Assembly (NCBI GenBank): GCA_020725865.1
Contig: DYEC01000012.1
Location: 124,001 to 188,000, forward strand
Origin: Anaerolinea sp.
GTDB lineage: Bacteria > Chloroflexota > Anaerolineae > Anaerolineales > Anaerolineaceae
Length of the DNA: 64,000 nt
Reading direction: 5' to 3'
Shown: in pieces, positions 55,450 through 64,000 of the stretch
Layout of the letters: each line of letters starts with the position of its first letter
How positions within the stretch are numbered: the stretch's first letter is position 1
Notes under the pieces: generated by a model
What the model was told of the DNA's origin: nothing
The model's input: only the letters and a program-made list of their open reading frames with translations
Databases searched by the model: none
Translations under genes and position numbers: made by a program

Positions 55450-57461
55450 GAGAACACGAACAGCATTTGCCAGGATGCTAGTATGATGACCGCGACAACA
55501 GATGTAAGCACCAGAGCAGTAAAATATATTCGCTCCCAAATTGTCCAGTACCGGGAAATCCAGACCTTTACGCTTCCCGCCGACAATATAATTGTCAATA
55601 AAGCGACCAGGATTGGCAGTAAGAATAATGAGCGGTATTTTGACGGTAGGCCGAAAAAGATGACATAGTTATTATCGAATGCCAGATATAACGTGATAAT
55701 GGTAATTGCTGTAAAAAATATGATCATTGCTGGTCCATTCAAAAGGCTCAGCCATTTGAGTACATACCCTAAACGTGGGGTAGGATGTGTCGATGGTTTG
55801 GTGATTCTGCGGGCAAGCCAGATAAGGAGCCAAATCCCCCAAGGGGTTAACAGGAATAGAGTGGCAGAAAGAAAGAAAAAAATTTGAATTGTTGCCCCCA
55901 TTTCCAGATTAATAAGACGGTTAAGGCTGGGAATAGGGATAACCCTTTGTGGTGTAAAAAACTCCGGTGGTTGGAGTTCAGCGAAACAAGAAGCAATGGG
56001 TGGCTGTTGTGGATTTTCGAGAAATTCAAGAATAATTTTATCCGGACATTCACCACTTAATGCAGCCCCGTGTCCTGTATTTGGAAAAGTGAAGGTGTAA
56101 CTCTGGGGTAATGTGGCGGCTGCAATGGCACCGAAGTCTGGCGGGGTGATTGGATCAAACGCTCCGGATAAAATGAGCGTGGGGATATCGCTAAGAACTG
56201 GCTCGTCAGCCAGCTTTCCAAGTTCTTTTATGTCCCAGCTTTTGCAAATGGAGATAAAGCTCGCGGCGCTTATCTCTTCGTCTTTCGCAATTGCAGGACG
56301 AACGCCTTCTAACCTCACTTGTTTTGGATCGAAATCGGCATCCTCGGCACAAAGGACAGAGTAGTACATGCCGTAACTCATGGAACGATCAAAGGTCACC
56401 CATCCCAGGAAGCGTTGCAAAAAATCATATTTACCCGCTCGAATATCGTAGATGGTAGCTGGGATCGCGGGGATCGCCTCTGTCACATAAAGCATTTGAA
56501 ATAGGGTGTTGATCAATCCCTCACCATTCAACACTGCCAGATATTCCTGGCCGGTTTCATCATCCTTAATAGTAATCTGGGCAGGGGTTTGATCTAATTT
56601 TGAAACCAGTTCAAAGAACACCTTTTCAAGCTCTGGGTAGTTTTGATTGCAATTTTCATCTTGTATGCAAGCGTCAAAGAGGTGGGTGAACGCTTGATTC
56701 TGAGTACGCGGGGCTTCAAGGATAAAATTGACCTGTGGCGGGACGACTCCATCCAGAATTACACTACGAATTCCTTCTGGATGGAAGCGCATGACATGCA
56801 AAGCCAGCAATGTGCCATATGATACTCCATATAAATTGATTACAGGATAGTTAAGAGCGGCTTGCAGGTCGGCTACGTCGGCAGCATTTTCAAAGCTGTT
56901 ATAAGCAGAGAGGTTTATTCCACCAGTAATAAGTCTTTCTCGGCAAGCCAGGATGGCTTTTTCATATAACCGCAGGCTTTCTTGAGTTGAAAGGTTTTGG
57001 TTTAGTGTTCTGATGGTTAATTCGAAAATTTCAGGGCAGGTCAGGGCGGGCTGTGAATATAATGTGCCGCGCTGGTCAAATAGAATGATGTCACGGTCTG
57101 CCAACAAACGACTGCCACTAAGCAAGCGTTCTGCGTAGGTTTCAATCGTTGAGCCGCCTGGGCCGCCTTGCATCATTATCAGGGGATCGGGGCGTGGGTG
57201 AGCCGAAATACTCTTAAGGATGACGACAGCCAATCGAATGGTTTTTCCTTGCGGCTGGCTGTGAATTTCCGGAACAACCAGATAGCCGCACTCGACCCTT
57301 TCACCCTCATAACCGGCTGGTAAATCTATCATGCAGGCTGTTGGTTCGAAGTATGGCGGTTGCTTTGAGGGTGTACCAGTGACCAAAAAGGGAAAAACTG
57401 GTATCCACGAAAGGGCAATTGTGACTGCCAGATTGATAAGGCGGAAAAGTAATTGAATCAT
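55446..57461 (-). CDS. Exported alpha/beta hydrolase (TAP-like peptidase) with C-terminal membrane domain
   Basis: A 671-residue protein. An N-terminal signal/anchor is followed by a proline-iminopeptidase/tripeptidyl-peptidase-like alpha/beta hydrolase: MMQGGPGGSTIETYAERLL (oxyanion), nucleophile GVSYGTLLALHVM, Asp in LSGAFDPITPP, and His in NTGHGAALSG. The last ~140 residues form about four transmembrane helices, an unusual addition. The hydrolase domain would face outside. A TATAAT lies about 43 nt upstream of the start. It is coupled to dus by ATGA. Confidence 0.85.
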   Translation of the reverse strand: MIQLLFRLINLAVTIALSWIPVFPFLVTGTPSKQPPYFEPTACMIDLPAGYEGERVECGYLVVPEIHSQPQGKTIRLAVVILKSISAHPRPDPLIMMQGGPGGSTIETYAERLLSGSRLLADRDIILFDQRGTLYSQPALTCPEIFELTIRTLNQNLSTQESLRLYEKAILACRERLITGGINLSAYNSFENAADVADLQAALNYPVINLYGVSYGTLLALHVMRFHPEGIRSVILDGVVPPQVNFILEAPRTQNQAFTHLFDACIQDENCNQNYPELEKVFFELVSKLDQTPAQITIKDDETGQEYLAVLNGEGLINTLFQMLYVTEAIPAIPATIYDIRAGKYDFLQRFLGWVTFDRSMSYGMYYSVLCAEDADFDPKQVRLEGVRPAIAKDEEISAASFISICKSWDIKELGKLADEPVLSDIPTLILSGAFDPITPPDFGAIAAATLPQSYTFTFPNTGHGAALSGECPDKIILEFLENPQQPPIASCFAELQPPEFFTPQRVIPIPSLNRLINLEMGATIQIFFFLSATLFLLTPWGIWLLIWLARRITKPSTHPTPRLGYVLKWLSLLNGPAMIIFFTAITIITLYLAFDNNYVIFFGLPSKYRSLFLLPILVALLTIILSAGSVKVWISRYWTIWERIYFTALVLTSVVAVIILASWQMLFVFS

Positions 57462-57537
57462 CGATTAATTTTTGTCAATCGTTTTTGGGCTTCTTTTCTG
57501 CATTATACCTTGTCAATAATAGACGCGATAGCCTATT

Positions 57538-58419
57538 CTATCGAGGATACAGTCCAATGATTAATATTCCCGAGGTAGTTAATAGAGAACCCAAAATGGT
57601 TTTACGGGTTAACATTTCTTTTTTAAACAAAACGGCGAGCAACAAAACAAACAAGGGCGATGAGTCAGCAATGGCTTTGACAATGGCGGGATCCCCAATT
57701 GCTATTGCGTATAGTAATAATATCCACTGGGCAAGTACGCAGAATGCTCGCCACCAGGTAATTTGGAGATTTTTAGGTTTCACCCACTCATAGTTAGGCT
57801 TTAATACAAGATGTGTAATCAATGCAATAATCAACACTCGGATCAGGTAGTAAGAATAGGGATTAGTGTATTGATGGTCAAAGAGATACTTAATCAAATA
57901 TATATTGGCACCAAAGACAAGAGCTGTCGAAATCGGGAAAATCTTCCACTTTAGTTGATCTTTTACTGATGTGGTAATGGAATTTGCATGGGTCGAATGA
58001 GGACTCAAAAGCGTGATCCCGGCAACGATGATGACCACGCCTAGTATTTGTTGGAATTGCAGTTTAGTGCCGTGCGGTAAAAGTATCGGAGCAAGAAGGA
58101 GCGTAAACATTGGTGAGAGCCCAATCAGTGTACTGGCTGTGACGACATTGTTGAGTTCAAAAGATTTAAAGAATAAGTAATTTCCCAATGCGTCTATCAT
58201 CGCCGCCAGCGTAATGAATACTATTGCTCCCGGTTTCCAGCTAATTTGAAACCCAAAAGGCGCAAAAGGTAAGAGAGTGGCAAATAGCAATAGAAAATTG
58301 ATTGTGAGAAAGTCACGCGCCTTCACTACGGTCATGATTTGTCTTGCCAGAAAACTGGTGAGTGCGCCAAAAAATGCTGAACCAAGACTAAACAGGATGG
58401 ATAATGAAAATAGCGACAT
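57538..58419 (-). CDS. EamA/DMT-family transporter
   Basis: A 293-residue ten-helix protein with two EamA repeats (about residues 1-140 and 150-290). The first repeat has GSAFFGALTSFLARQ and the end of the first half ILGVVIIVAGITLLS. The second repeat ends with ILGSLLTTSGILIIGLYPR. The substrate is not readable. It is the last gene of the overlapping run starting with the C39 lipoprotein, 30 nt after the aminotransferase gene. Confidence 0.88.
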   Translation of the reverse strand: MSLFSLSILFSLGSAFFGALTSFLARQIMTVVKARDFLTINFLLLFATLLPFAPFGFQISWKPGAIVFITLAAMIDALGNYLFFKSFELNNVVTASTLIGLSPMFTLLLAPILLPHGTKLQFQQILGVVIIVAGITLLSPHSTHANSITTSVKDQLKWKIFPISTALVFGANIYLIKYLFDHQYTNPYSYYLIRVLIIALITHLVLKPNYEWVKPKNLQITWWRAFCVLAQWILLLYAIAIGDPAIVKAIADSSPLFVLLLAVLFKKEMLTRKTILGSLLTTSGILIIGLYPR

Positions 58420-58449
58420 GATGAACGTGTCTTTGGGGGAGGCTCTAAT

Positions 58450-59544
58450 TCAGCGAATTTCACCCAATATGTCTTTGAGCACGTTCAGCGCCTGATCAAC
58501 AAGTTCCCGGTTGGCTTGGGTACCCATATGCCCCAAACGAAAGACTTTACCAGCCAATGGTCCGTAACTGCCACCGACCGCCAGACCACGCTGGCGAAGT
58601 TTGCGGTCAAATTCTTCCCAGGTGATACCATCAGGCACATAGACTGCTGTCACGGTGGGCGAAGGGATTGCGCTAGGTGCGGGAAATAGCTGATAGCCGA
58701 TCTCAGTCAATCTCTGACGGCAATATTCAGCAATCGTTGTGTGGCGCTCAAAGCAGGCTTGTAATCCTTCATGTAAAACGAGTTCTGCTCCTGCGTTTAG
58801 TGCAGCGATCCCGTGCCAATAGGGAGTGTATGGAAAGTAAAAATTTTGTTGAGCTGTACGGAAAGGTTTCAGGGCTTCATAACCCATGTAGTTAACCTGG
58901 TCAATAACTTCCCAAGCGGACTCGCTAATGGCAAGGAATGATAACGATGGAGGCACAGAGAGCGCTTTTTGTGATCCTCCTAGAGCAAGATCAATTTTCC
59001 AGTCGTCAACTAGCACCGCTGTGCCTCCAACACTGGCAACAGCATCTACATACAATAGCGGTACCTCATACTGCTTTTTCAAATGCCCAAGTTCCGCCAG
59101 CGGGTTAAGTGTACCAGAAGGTGTTTCACAATGGACGACCGTAATCATCTTGGGGCGAAATTCGGCAATTGCCTGCTCAATCTCCTGCCAGTTAGAAATC
59201 GTCTGATCGTAAGGCAGATTAACGGTTCGCACTGTTGCACCAATGGATTGTGCCATTTCGCTGATGCCATATCCAAAAACACCACTGGCAATTGACAGGA
59301 CGCGATCACCTGGCAATAGACAGCTTTTGAGTGCTGCCCACAAAGCAAGCATCCCCTCACCAGTCTGGATCACAATATGATTTTGGGTGGCGAAAAGTTT
59401 TTGCAAATTCGTTTCTGTGCGGTTGTACAGTTCCAGAAATTCGATTTCAAGGTCACCGGAACCGTAGTCGATACAATAAGCCTCAAAAACCTGTGGTGGG
59501 ACCCGTACTGGGCCAGGTACCATTGGGATTGGATAGGTTTTCAT
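58450..59544 (-). CDS. Class V PLP aminotransferase (alanine/serine-glyoxylate type)
   Basis: A 364-residue aminotransferase. N-terminal MVPGPVRVPPQV is typical of the alanine-glyoxylate/serine-pyruvate group. TPSGTLNPLAEL and LYVDAVASVGG precede the PLP lysine in ALGGSQKALSVPP (about residue 196). FPYTPYWHGIAALNAG is the substrate region. The exact amino donor cannot be told. It overlaps the M50-TPR gene by 4 nt (ATGA). Confidence 0.9.
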   Translation of the reverse strand: MKTYPIPMVPGPVRVPPQVFEAYCIDYGSGDLEIEFLELYNRTETNLQKLFATQNHIVIQTGEGMLALWAALKSCLLPGDRVLSIASGVFGYGISEMAQSIGATVRTVNLPYDQTISNWQEIEQAIAEFRPKMITVVHCETPSGTLNPLAELGHLKKQYEVPLLYVDAVASVGGTAVLVDDWKIDLALGGSQKALSVPPSLSFLAISESAWEVIDQVNYMGYEALKPFRTAQQNFYFPYTPYWHGIAALNAGAELVLHEGLQACFERHTTIAEYCRQRLTEIGYQLFPAPSAIPSPTVTAVYVPDGITWEEFDRKLRQRGLAVGGSYGPLAGKVFRLGHMGTQANRELVDQALNVLKDILGEIR

Positions 59545-61151
59545 GTGAGGGTGTTTCCTCCTTCCAGCAGGGATTGGCTTTTCTGATTCTCCATGATCTG
59601 TATGAGATCGGTCAGCCGGCGCTGGAGATGAGATTGGGTAGCAAGCTGATAAGCCGCCTTGAAGTCCGCTAATGCCTGTTCCAGTTGGCCCAGCGCCTGA
59701 TGAGCTAATCCGCGCCCAAGGAACGAAAGCGGCGAGGTTGGAGAAAGCTCAATGGCTTTTGTATAGTCAGCGATTGCAAGTTCATATTGTTTGTTGATTC
59801 GTAACACATCCGCGCGTCCCTGATAGGGGAGGGAAGACGAGGGCATTTTTTCGCTGAGGCGGGCGTAATAACTCAAAGCCCAGTCCAATTGGCCGACAAA
59901 GTTGCGCAGAAAGATTTCTGGGAAGGTGATGATATCCTGAGATAGTTGTAATGCTCGATCCTCGTCCACGTGCGCCTCTTCGCGATTGCCGAGTTCAAAC
60001 TTGAGCATAGCGCGCAACAAGTAAAGGACAGCAAAATCTGGGGCAAGTTCAATTGCTTTATTGAGATCACTCATTGCCTGTTGCAGGTTGCCATGTCGAC
60101 GGTGGATTCCAGCACGGTCTGCGTATGGTAATCCCCATTCGGGTTTTAGACGAATGGCGCGCTCATAGTAATCCAAAGCCCGATCGTATTCTTCACTAAT
60201 TTCATATAATTCCCCGCGTATCAACCAACACATCGGATTATCTGCATCAAGTTGTAGAGCGCGTTCCAGGTCGGCGCGACTGCTTTGCAAATCTTCCAGA
60301 TACAGGTAGAGCAAACCGCGCGCTAGGTATAGATTCGCAATGTTTGGCTTTTTTTGTAACAGGTACGTATAATACTGGATTGCACGATCATAATCGCCGC
60401 GCAATTGATAATATGCCCCGCGGTTGAACAGGTAAGTCAGTCCCAAGTTGCCCCAGCGCCGCAGGGAGATATTCAGTGTACTACTGCCAAGGATCAGCAT
60501 CAGACTGACCAATCCAAAGAGCCAGTCTCTGCTCCAAATCGCGATGATCAAAAGGAGCATCGCCAGTGGCAAACTTATCCAAAAGAGGATTTTATTAGAT
60601 CGCTGTTCGCCAAAGACCATGTGTAGGATGTTCTGAGCTACTCGTCCACCATCCAATGGGAAAACAGGAATCAAGTTAAATAAAAACAGGCTCAGGTTGG
60701 CGATTGTCAGCCCATTGAGAAAAAATTGTAGTTGGTAATACCAAGAATCTTTCGTGAGCCAGAAATCTAATTGCTGAACGTAGAGACCTCCGCGAAGGAT
60801 ATTCAATCCAAAGCCAAGTGCCAGAAAAAGATTAACCAGAGGTCCACAAAGGGCAATGATCAGATTCTGCCAGGGTTTGTTAGGCGTGTTTTTCATCAGT
60901 GCGATTCCGCCCATCATCCAGAGGGTGATACTGGTAACCTCAGCACCAAACAACCGCGCCGCCAAAGTATGCCCGATTTCATGAAGTGCCACACTGACAA
61001 ATACTCCGATCACTAGTGCCAGTGACCAGAATAAATCACTTAGACTTTTCAGCCCAACTTGCCACACGATATAGAGGAGTAGAAGAAGCAGAGAAACATG
61101 AAGGCGAATCTGGGTTTCTCCTATTCGTCCAATTGTCCATTCCCATTTCAT
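59541..61151 (-). CDS. Site-2-type M50 metalloprotease fused to TPR repeats
   Basis: A 536-residue protein. The membrane protease domain has HExxH in VALHEIGHTLAARLFG (about residues 54-58) and the third ligand in FNLIPVFPLDGGRVAQN (about residue 165), with about six helices. From about residue 240 to 530 there are eight to nine TPR units (for example ADLERALQLDADNPMCWLIR and DYTKAIELSPTSPLSFLGR), probably in the cytoplasm. M50 enzymes cut within membranes, often on anti-sigma factors. The TPRs may recruit substrates. Overlaps both neighbours by 4 nt. Confidence 0.92.
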   Translation of the reverse strand: MKWEWTIGRIGETQIRLHVSLLLLLLYIVWQVGLKSLSDLFWSLALVIGVFVSVALHEIGHTLAARLFGAEVTSITLWMMGGIALMKNTPNKPWQNLIIALCGPLVNLFLALGFGLNILRGGLYVQQLDFWLTKDSWYYQLQFFLNGLTIANLSLFLFNLIPVFPLDGGRVAQNILHMVFGEQRSNKILFWISLPLAMLLLIIAIWSRDWLFGLVSLMLILGSSTLNISLRRWGNLGLTYLFNRGAYYQLRGDYDRAIQYYTYLLQKKPNIANLYLARGLLYLYLEDLQSSRADLERALQLDADNPMCWLIRGELYEISEEYDRALDYYERAIRLKPEWGLPYADRAGIHRRHGNLQQAMSDLNKAIELAPDFAVLYLLRAMLKFELGNREEAHVDEDRALQLSQDIITFPEIFLRNFVGQLDWALSYYARLSEKMPSSSLPYQGRADVLRINKQYELAIADYTKAIELSPTSPLSFLGRGLAHQALGQLEQALADFKAAYQLATQSHLQRRLTDLIQIMENQKSQSLLEGGNTLT

Positions 61152-61966
61152 GGGTTTTCTGTTTCCTCCAGATAGACTACCATATTACCCAAGACGCCCC
61201 AGGAATTCAGGAAGATTTCTACGGGCACTTCATAGAAAGCGCCGTTGTTTATATAGCGAATCGTTTTTTCATTATACCCTGTTACAATGATGACATGCTC
61301 ATAAGCGGCGACGATTGTTTTATTGCCATTTTTATCGGTGTATTCATATGGAATACCGCCCACCACGTTGCCAATGACCCAGGCGATAACTGGCTGATCT
61401 TTGGCAATCTGTTCTTTGAGTTGGTCAAGTGTGAATTTTTTGACTCCGCGTGCTGGTACGCCATACTGACGAAGCAATGCGGCAATTGGGGCAGCATGCA
61501 CTCCATACGAGTAAGGTGGAACCTGTCCCCAAGGTCCCATCACTCCGCCGACAAATCCCAAATCTGGGTTGTCTGATTGCGGTAGGTTGAATTGAAATTC
61601 AAACTCATTGATTGTTACCCCAAAATATTGAGCCCAGTCGGTTGCGGCGCTGGATTCACAACCAAGTGGGAAATATTGTCTATGCCCTTGTATATTACGA
61701 ATGTAGTGGCTCGATGGATAGAATGGTTGTGGTGTGAGTGTCATGGTAGGGGATGGCGAGGATGTTGGGCTGACTGTCGGTGTGTGAGCAGGCGGCATGC
61801 TGGAGATCAGCGTTGCAGTGAAAGAAGGTCTTGGGGTGGTACGGCTTTCCTGTGCATTAACAACTATGTCCTGACTGCAGCCAGTAAGCAGCGTGCTGAA
61901 GCTGAAACAGGCAAGCATGAGACCATACCAGAATTCGTTTGAGATTATTCTAGATATATTCCGCAT
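61148..61966 (-). CDS. C39-like cysteine peptidase lipoprotein
   Basis: A 272-residue lipoprotein. The signal ends in LLTGC, followed by a Ser/Thr/Pro linker (HTPTVSPTSSPSPTMT). The Peptidase_C39_2 domain holds the nucleophile in PLGCESSAATDWAQYFG (about residue 103) and His in VAAYEHVIIVTGYN (about residue 231), then the closing NNGAFYEVPVEIFLNSW. Probably an extracytoplasmic papain-like protease. TATAAT ends 8 nt before the ATG with no Shine-Dalgarno sequence. It heads an operon with M50-TPR, the aminotransferase and EamA. Confidence 0.88.
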   Translation of the reverse strand: MRNISRIISNEFWYGLMLACFSFSTLLTGCSQDIVVNAQESRTTPRPSFTATLISSMPPAHTPTVSPTSSPSPTMTLTPQPFYPSSHYIRNIQGHRQYFPLGCESSAATDWAQYFGVTINEFEFQFNLPQSDNPDLGFVGGVMGPWGQVPPYSYGVHAAPIAALLRQYGVPARGVKKFTLDQLKEQIAKDQPVIAWVIGNVVGGIPYEYTDKNGNKTIVAAYEHVIIVTGYNEKTIRYINNGAFYEVPVEIFLNSWGVLGNMVVYLEETENP

Positions 61967-62323
61967 AAAGGCTGATTATAATCGTACGGATATTTTTCGC
62001 GTACCGCCAAATTGCACCCGTTCAGGTAGCAATGAGGTATTCATCTGATGGCGTCGTCTGATTGTGGAAAAAACTTTTCAGCAATCCGTCTACAATGGTG
62101 AAGACACTGGGAGAAGGGACAGCGGGGCGTCTAAAGTTATGTTTTACATTTTTTGAGGCAGAAACAACGAGGGCATTCATCGATAGGAAAATCGGATCAG
62201 ATGGAGAAAGACGATAAGACATGAAGCAGTTGATCCTCTTTTTATGGGTTGGGGAGCGTGAGTGTTGTTGAAAGTAAAACGTGTTATGATTGTAAACATT
62301 CAAAAACCTATTTGGAGAGTTCT
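61967..62323. other. Intergenic region between the C39 and MBL genes
   Basis: This 357-nt stretch separates two divergent genes. On the minus strand TATAAT at 61980-61975 serves the C39 operon. On the plus strand TATGAT at 62285-62290 lies about 33 nt before the MBL gene start, without a clear -35 box. I see no gene, RNA structure or repeat in the middle that I can support. Confidence 0.5.
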
Positions 62324-63319
62324 ATGAAGGAAATATTGCCAGACATCTATTGCATCAGAACACCAATGCCTGGTGATGGCCTTGATTTTGTGAATTCCTA
62401 TTTAATTAGAGCACAGGGTGAATGCATACTAGTTGACACCGGGTGGAAATCGGACGAGGCGCTACAAGCCTTGACGATCCAACTGACCGACGCAGGTGTT
62501 CGTTTTACTGATTTGCGCCATATTATCATTACCCATGCACATCCAGATCATTATGGACTAGTTGAGTTTTTATCTCATCGGACATCTGGCGAGCTGGTGA
62601 TTCACGAACGTGAAAATGCAATTCTACAAATGCGTGCCACTGATTACGGCAAAATGGTTGAACAAATGGCAAGCTGGCTCCAATCGCATGACATGCCGGG
62701 TGATCCTCATAGGCTGTTCGAGCGTTCTGCGCTTTCCGCTCTGGGTATACTGCCGGTAGAAATGCCAGTGCGAATTGTATATGGTGGTGAGAAGATTGCG
62801 ACTGGAGATTATCAGTTTGAGGTGATCTGGACACCGGGGCATTCTCCAGGGCATATTTGTCTGTATGAACCAAAAGAACGTGTGTTGATAGCAGGTGACC
62901 ATGTGTTGCCAGATACGACACCGAATGTCAGTATGTTCGTTGGGACAATGCAAAATCCTCTGCAGGATTATTTAGAGGCACTGAATTATGTTGCCCGTCT
63001 GGAGGTTGAACTTGTCCTGCCTGCTCACGGAGAGGTGTTTGGAGATTTAGTCGGTCGCGTGGATGAAATTTTGCAGCATCATGAAGTGCGTCTTGAAGCC
63101 ATTCGGGCTGCTCTGAATGGCGGGTTAAAAACAGCGCGTCAGGTAGCCGAAAGTATTCCATGGACAGAGGCTGCTCTTCGCTGGCAGGATTTGAATACTT
63201 TACAGAAGCGTATGGCGCTAACAGAAACGATCGCTCATCTTGAACTTTTAATAGCACAAGGAAAAGCGAAGAAAAGCCAGCAAAATGGATTGTTTTGGTA
63301 CGGCTTGTTGGCTAAGTAG
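62324..63319 (+). CDS. Metallo-beta-lactamase-fold hydrolase
   Basis: A 331-residue MBL-superfamily protein with the metal motif IITHAHPDHYGLVEF (HxHxDH, about residues 70-84), further ligands in WTPGHSPGHICLYEP and IAGDHVLPD, and His in LPAHGEVFGDL. The C-terminal ~90 residues form a helical domain like that of LACTB2/beta-lactamase-like proteins. The substrate is unknown; thioesters and RNA are reported for relatives. ATG 62324 has TTGGAGAG upstream. Confidence 0.92.
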   Translation: MKEILPDIYCIRTPMPGDGLDFVNSYLIRAQGECILVDTGWKSDEALQALTIQLTDAGVRFTDLRHIIITHAHPDHYGLVEFLSHRTSGELVIHERENAILQMRATDYGKMVEQMASWLQSHDMPGDPHRLFERSALSALGILPVEMPVRIVYGGEKIATGDYQFEVIWTPGHSPGHICLYEPKERVLIAGDHVLPDTTPNVSMFVGTMQNPLQDYLEALNYVARLEVELVLPAHGEVFGDLVGRVDEILQHHEVRLEAIRAALNGGLKTARQVAESIPWTEAALRWQDLNTLQKRMALTETIAHLELLIAQGKAKKSQQNGLFWYGLLAK

Positions 63320-63324
63320 CGGAT

Positions 63325-64000
63325 TCAGGCTTCATGCCAAGTGGTCACCCGGTTGCGTCCCGCTTGCTTGGCTTGATACATAGCCTGATCGGCACAGCTT
63401 ATTAGGTCTTCAAGCCGAAAATTTTTTTTGATCCAGTTGTGCCACGCCAATGCTGACGGTTGCTCCCAGTTTGCCTTGGGGAAGACTTATTTTCGTGGTT
63501 TCTACCTGTTTGCGAAGGCGTTCTGCTACAAGTGAAGCAGCATCAATGCTGGTTTCTGTTAAGAGAATTATAAATTCCTCGCCGCCAAAGCGGCTGGCTA
63601 AATCGATATCCCGTATCCCGTTTCGAAGGTTCTGAGCGACTGATCTTAAAAGCCAATCGCCAGCAGTATGTCCATATTGATCATTGAACTGCTTGAAATG
63701 GTCTATATCAATAAAAAGTGCACAGAGTGGGCGTTGGAAACGTCTTGCTCGGTCCACCTCGCGTTTTCCAAGCTCCATCAGTGCTCTTCGGTTATACAAA
63801 CCGGTGAGCTCATCTACAATTGCCTGATGTTCAAGTCTGGCATATAGCTGAGCGTTTTCCACCGCTATCGCTGCCTGATCAGCAAAAAGCGTTAGCAGGC
63901 GGATTTCTTCCATACTAAACGGGTTAGTATTTTTTTTGTCGGCGACATTTATGACACCAATGATATGCTCCTTCACTTTCAACGGAACCGCAAGCACACG
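63325..64000 (-). CDS. GAF-GGDEF diguanylate cyclase, partial, with frameshift near its 3' end
   Basis: The visible part has the end of a GAF domain (VPLKVKEHIIGVINVADKK, FADQAAIAVENAQLYARLE), then a GGDEF domain with DELTGLYNRRALMEL, FIDIDHFKQFNDQYGHTAGD and the active-site SRFGGEEFIIL. It should make c-di-GMP. As written, the frame stops at 63410 after VAQLDQKKFSA. Removing one A from the minus-strand A8 run (63429-63422) restores a normal GGDEF ending, ADQAMYQAKQAGRNRVTTW, with a stop at 63325. The N-terminus lies beyond the window. Confidence 0.88.

Noticed and set aside
62022-62303. 93-codon minus-strand frame in the C39/MBL gap
   Set aside because: No ribosome site, no domain, unusual composition, and it would overlap the promoter region of the MBL gene.

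Overview
This 64 kb window is bacterial, gene-dense chromosomal sequence. The gene content points to a member of Chloroflexota, class Anaerolineae: a methylmalonyl-CoA mutase/epimerase pair, an IorAB indolepyruvate:ferredoxin oxidoreductase, an F1-ATPase alpha subunit with a Chloroflexi-type insertion, membrane and lipoproteins with Pro/Thr ('PTPT') linkers, FHA-ABC fusions, M50-TPR proteases and many zinc-ribbon proteins. The taxon is an inference from gene families, not a computed result. No insertion sequence, prophage, CRISPR array or rRNA was seen. One tRNA (Arg, anticodon CCG) was found.

Layout. 1-10 kb: the 3' end of zwf, a divergent zinc-ribbon/SH3b pair, patatin, smpB, a CTP-dependent polyprenol-kinase-like protein, an L,D-transpeptidase, ccdA with a tiny membrane ORF and a glutaredoxin-fold/DUF2085 fusion, then pgeF-yggS-yggT-DUF167. 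10-16.7 kb: a membrane-anchored NACHT/HEAT protein behind a coiled-coil zinc-ribbon protein, a DUF1786 protein, and methylmalonyl-CoA mutase plus epimerase. 16.8-23 kb: an F1-only ATP synthase operon (atpAGDC) followed by a divergent MreB, then rex. 23-30.5 kb: a large lipoprotein, a zinc metallopeptidase, tRNA-Arg, iorBA and a PG-binding/class A beta-lactamase-like enzyme. 30.6-36.5 kb: a lipoprotein plus a giant triple-FHA ABC transporter, a small unknown protein, and mscL. 36.6-42 kb: a heterodimeric ABC exporter, NUDIX, YigZ and GNAT genes. 42-51 kb: an envelope/lipid cluster with a MurG-like glycosyltransferase, an FA2H-like hydroxylase, an alpha/beta hydrolase, a GT-C-like membrane protein and lycopene cyclase, followed by a DMT-type and a MATE/ANK-type carrier. 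51-64 kb: yjjX-ycgN-GTPase, an AhpD-like protein, dus, a membrane-anchored peptidase-like hydrolase, a tightly overlapping C39/M50-TPR/aminotransferase/EamA operon, an MBL hydrolase and a GAF-GGDEF protein cut by the window edge.

Themes. (1) Several first genes of transcription units have a -10 hexamer ending 7-8 nt before the start codon and no Shine-Dalgarno sequence, which suggests leaderless mRNAs. Genes inside operons have ordinary Shine-Dalgarno sites. (2) Envelope functions dominate: shape, peptidoglycan cross-linking, lipid modification and surface proteolysis. (3) Two reading-frame interruptions stand out: an A8 homopolymer in the GGDEF gene and a frame-split small two-helix membrane protein. 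No clear new defence island was found. The strongest candidates for undescribed biology are the triple-FHA ABC transporter with a coiled-coil extracellular loop and its lipoprotein partner, the membrane NACHT/HEAT protein, and the CcdA/microprotein/Grx-DUF2085 unit.
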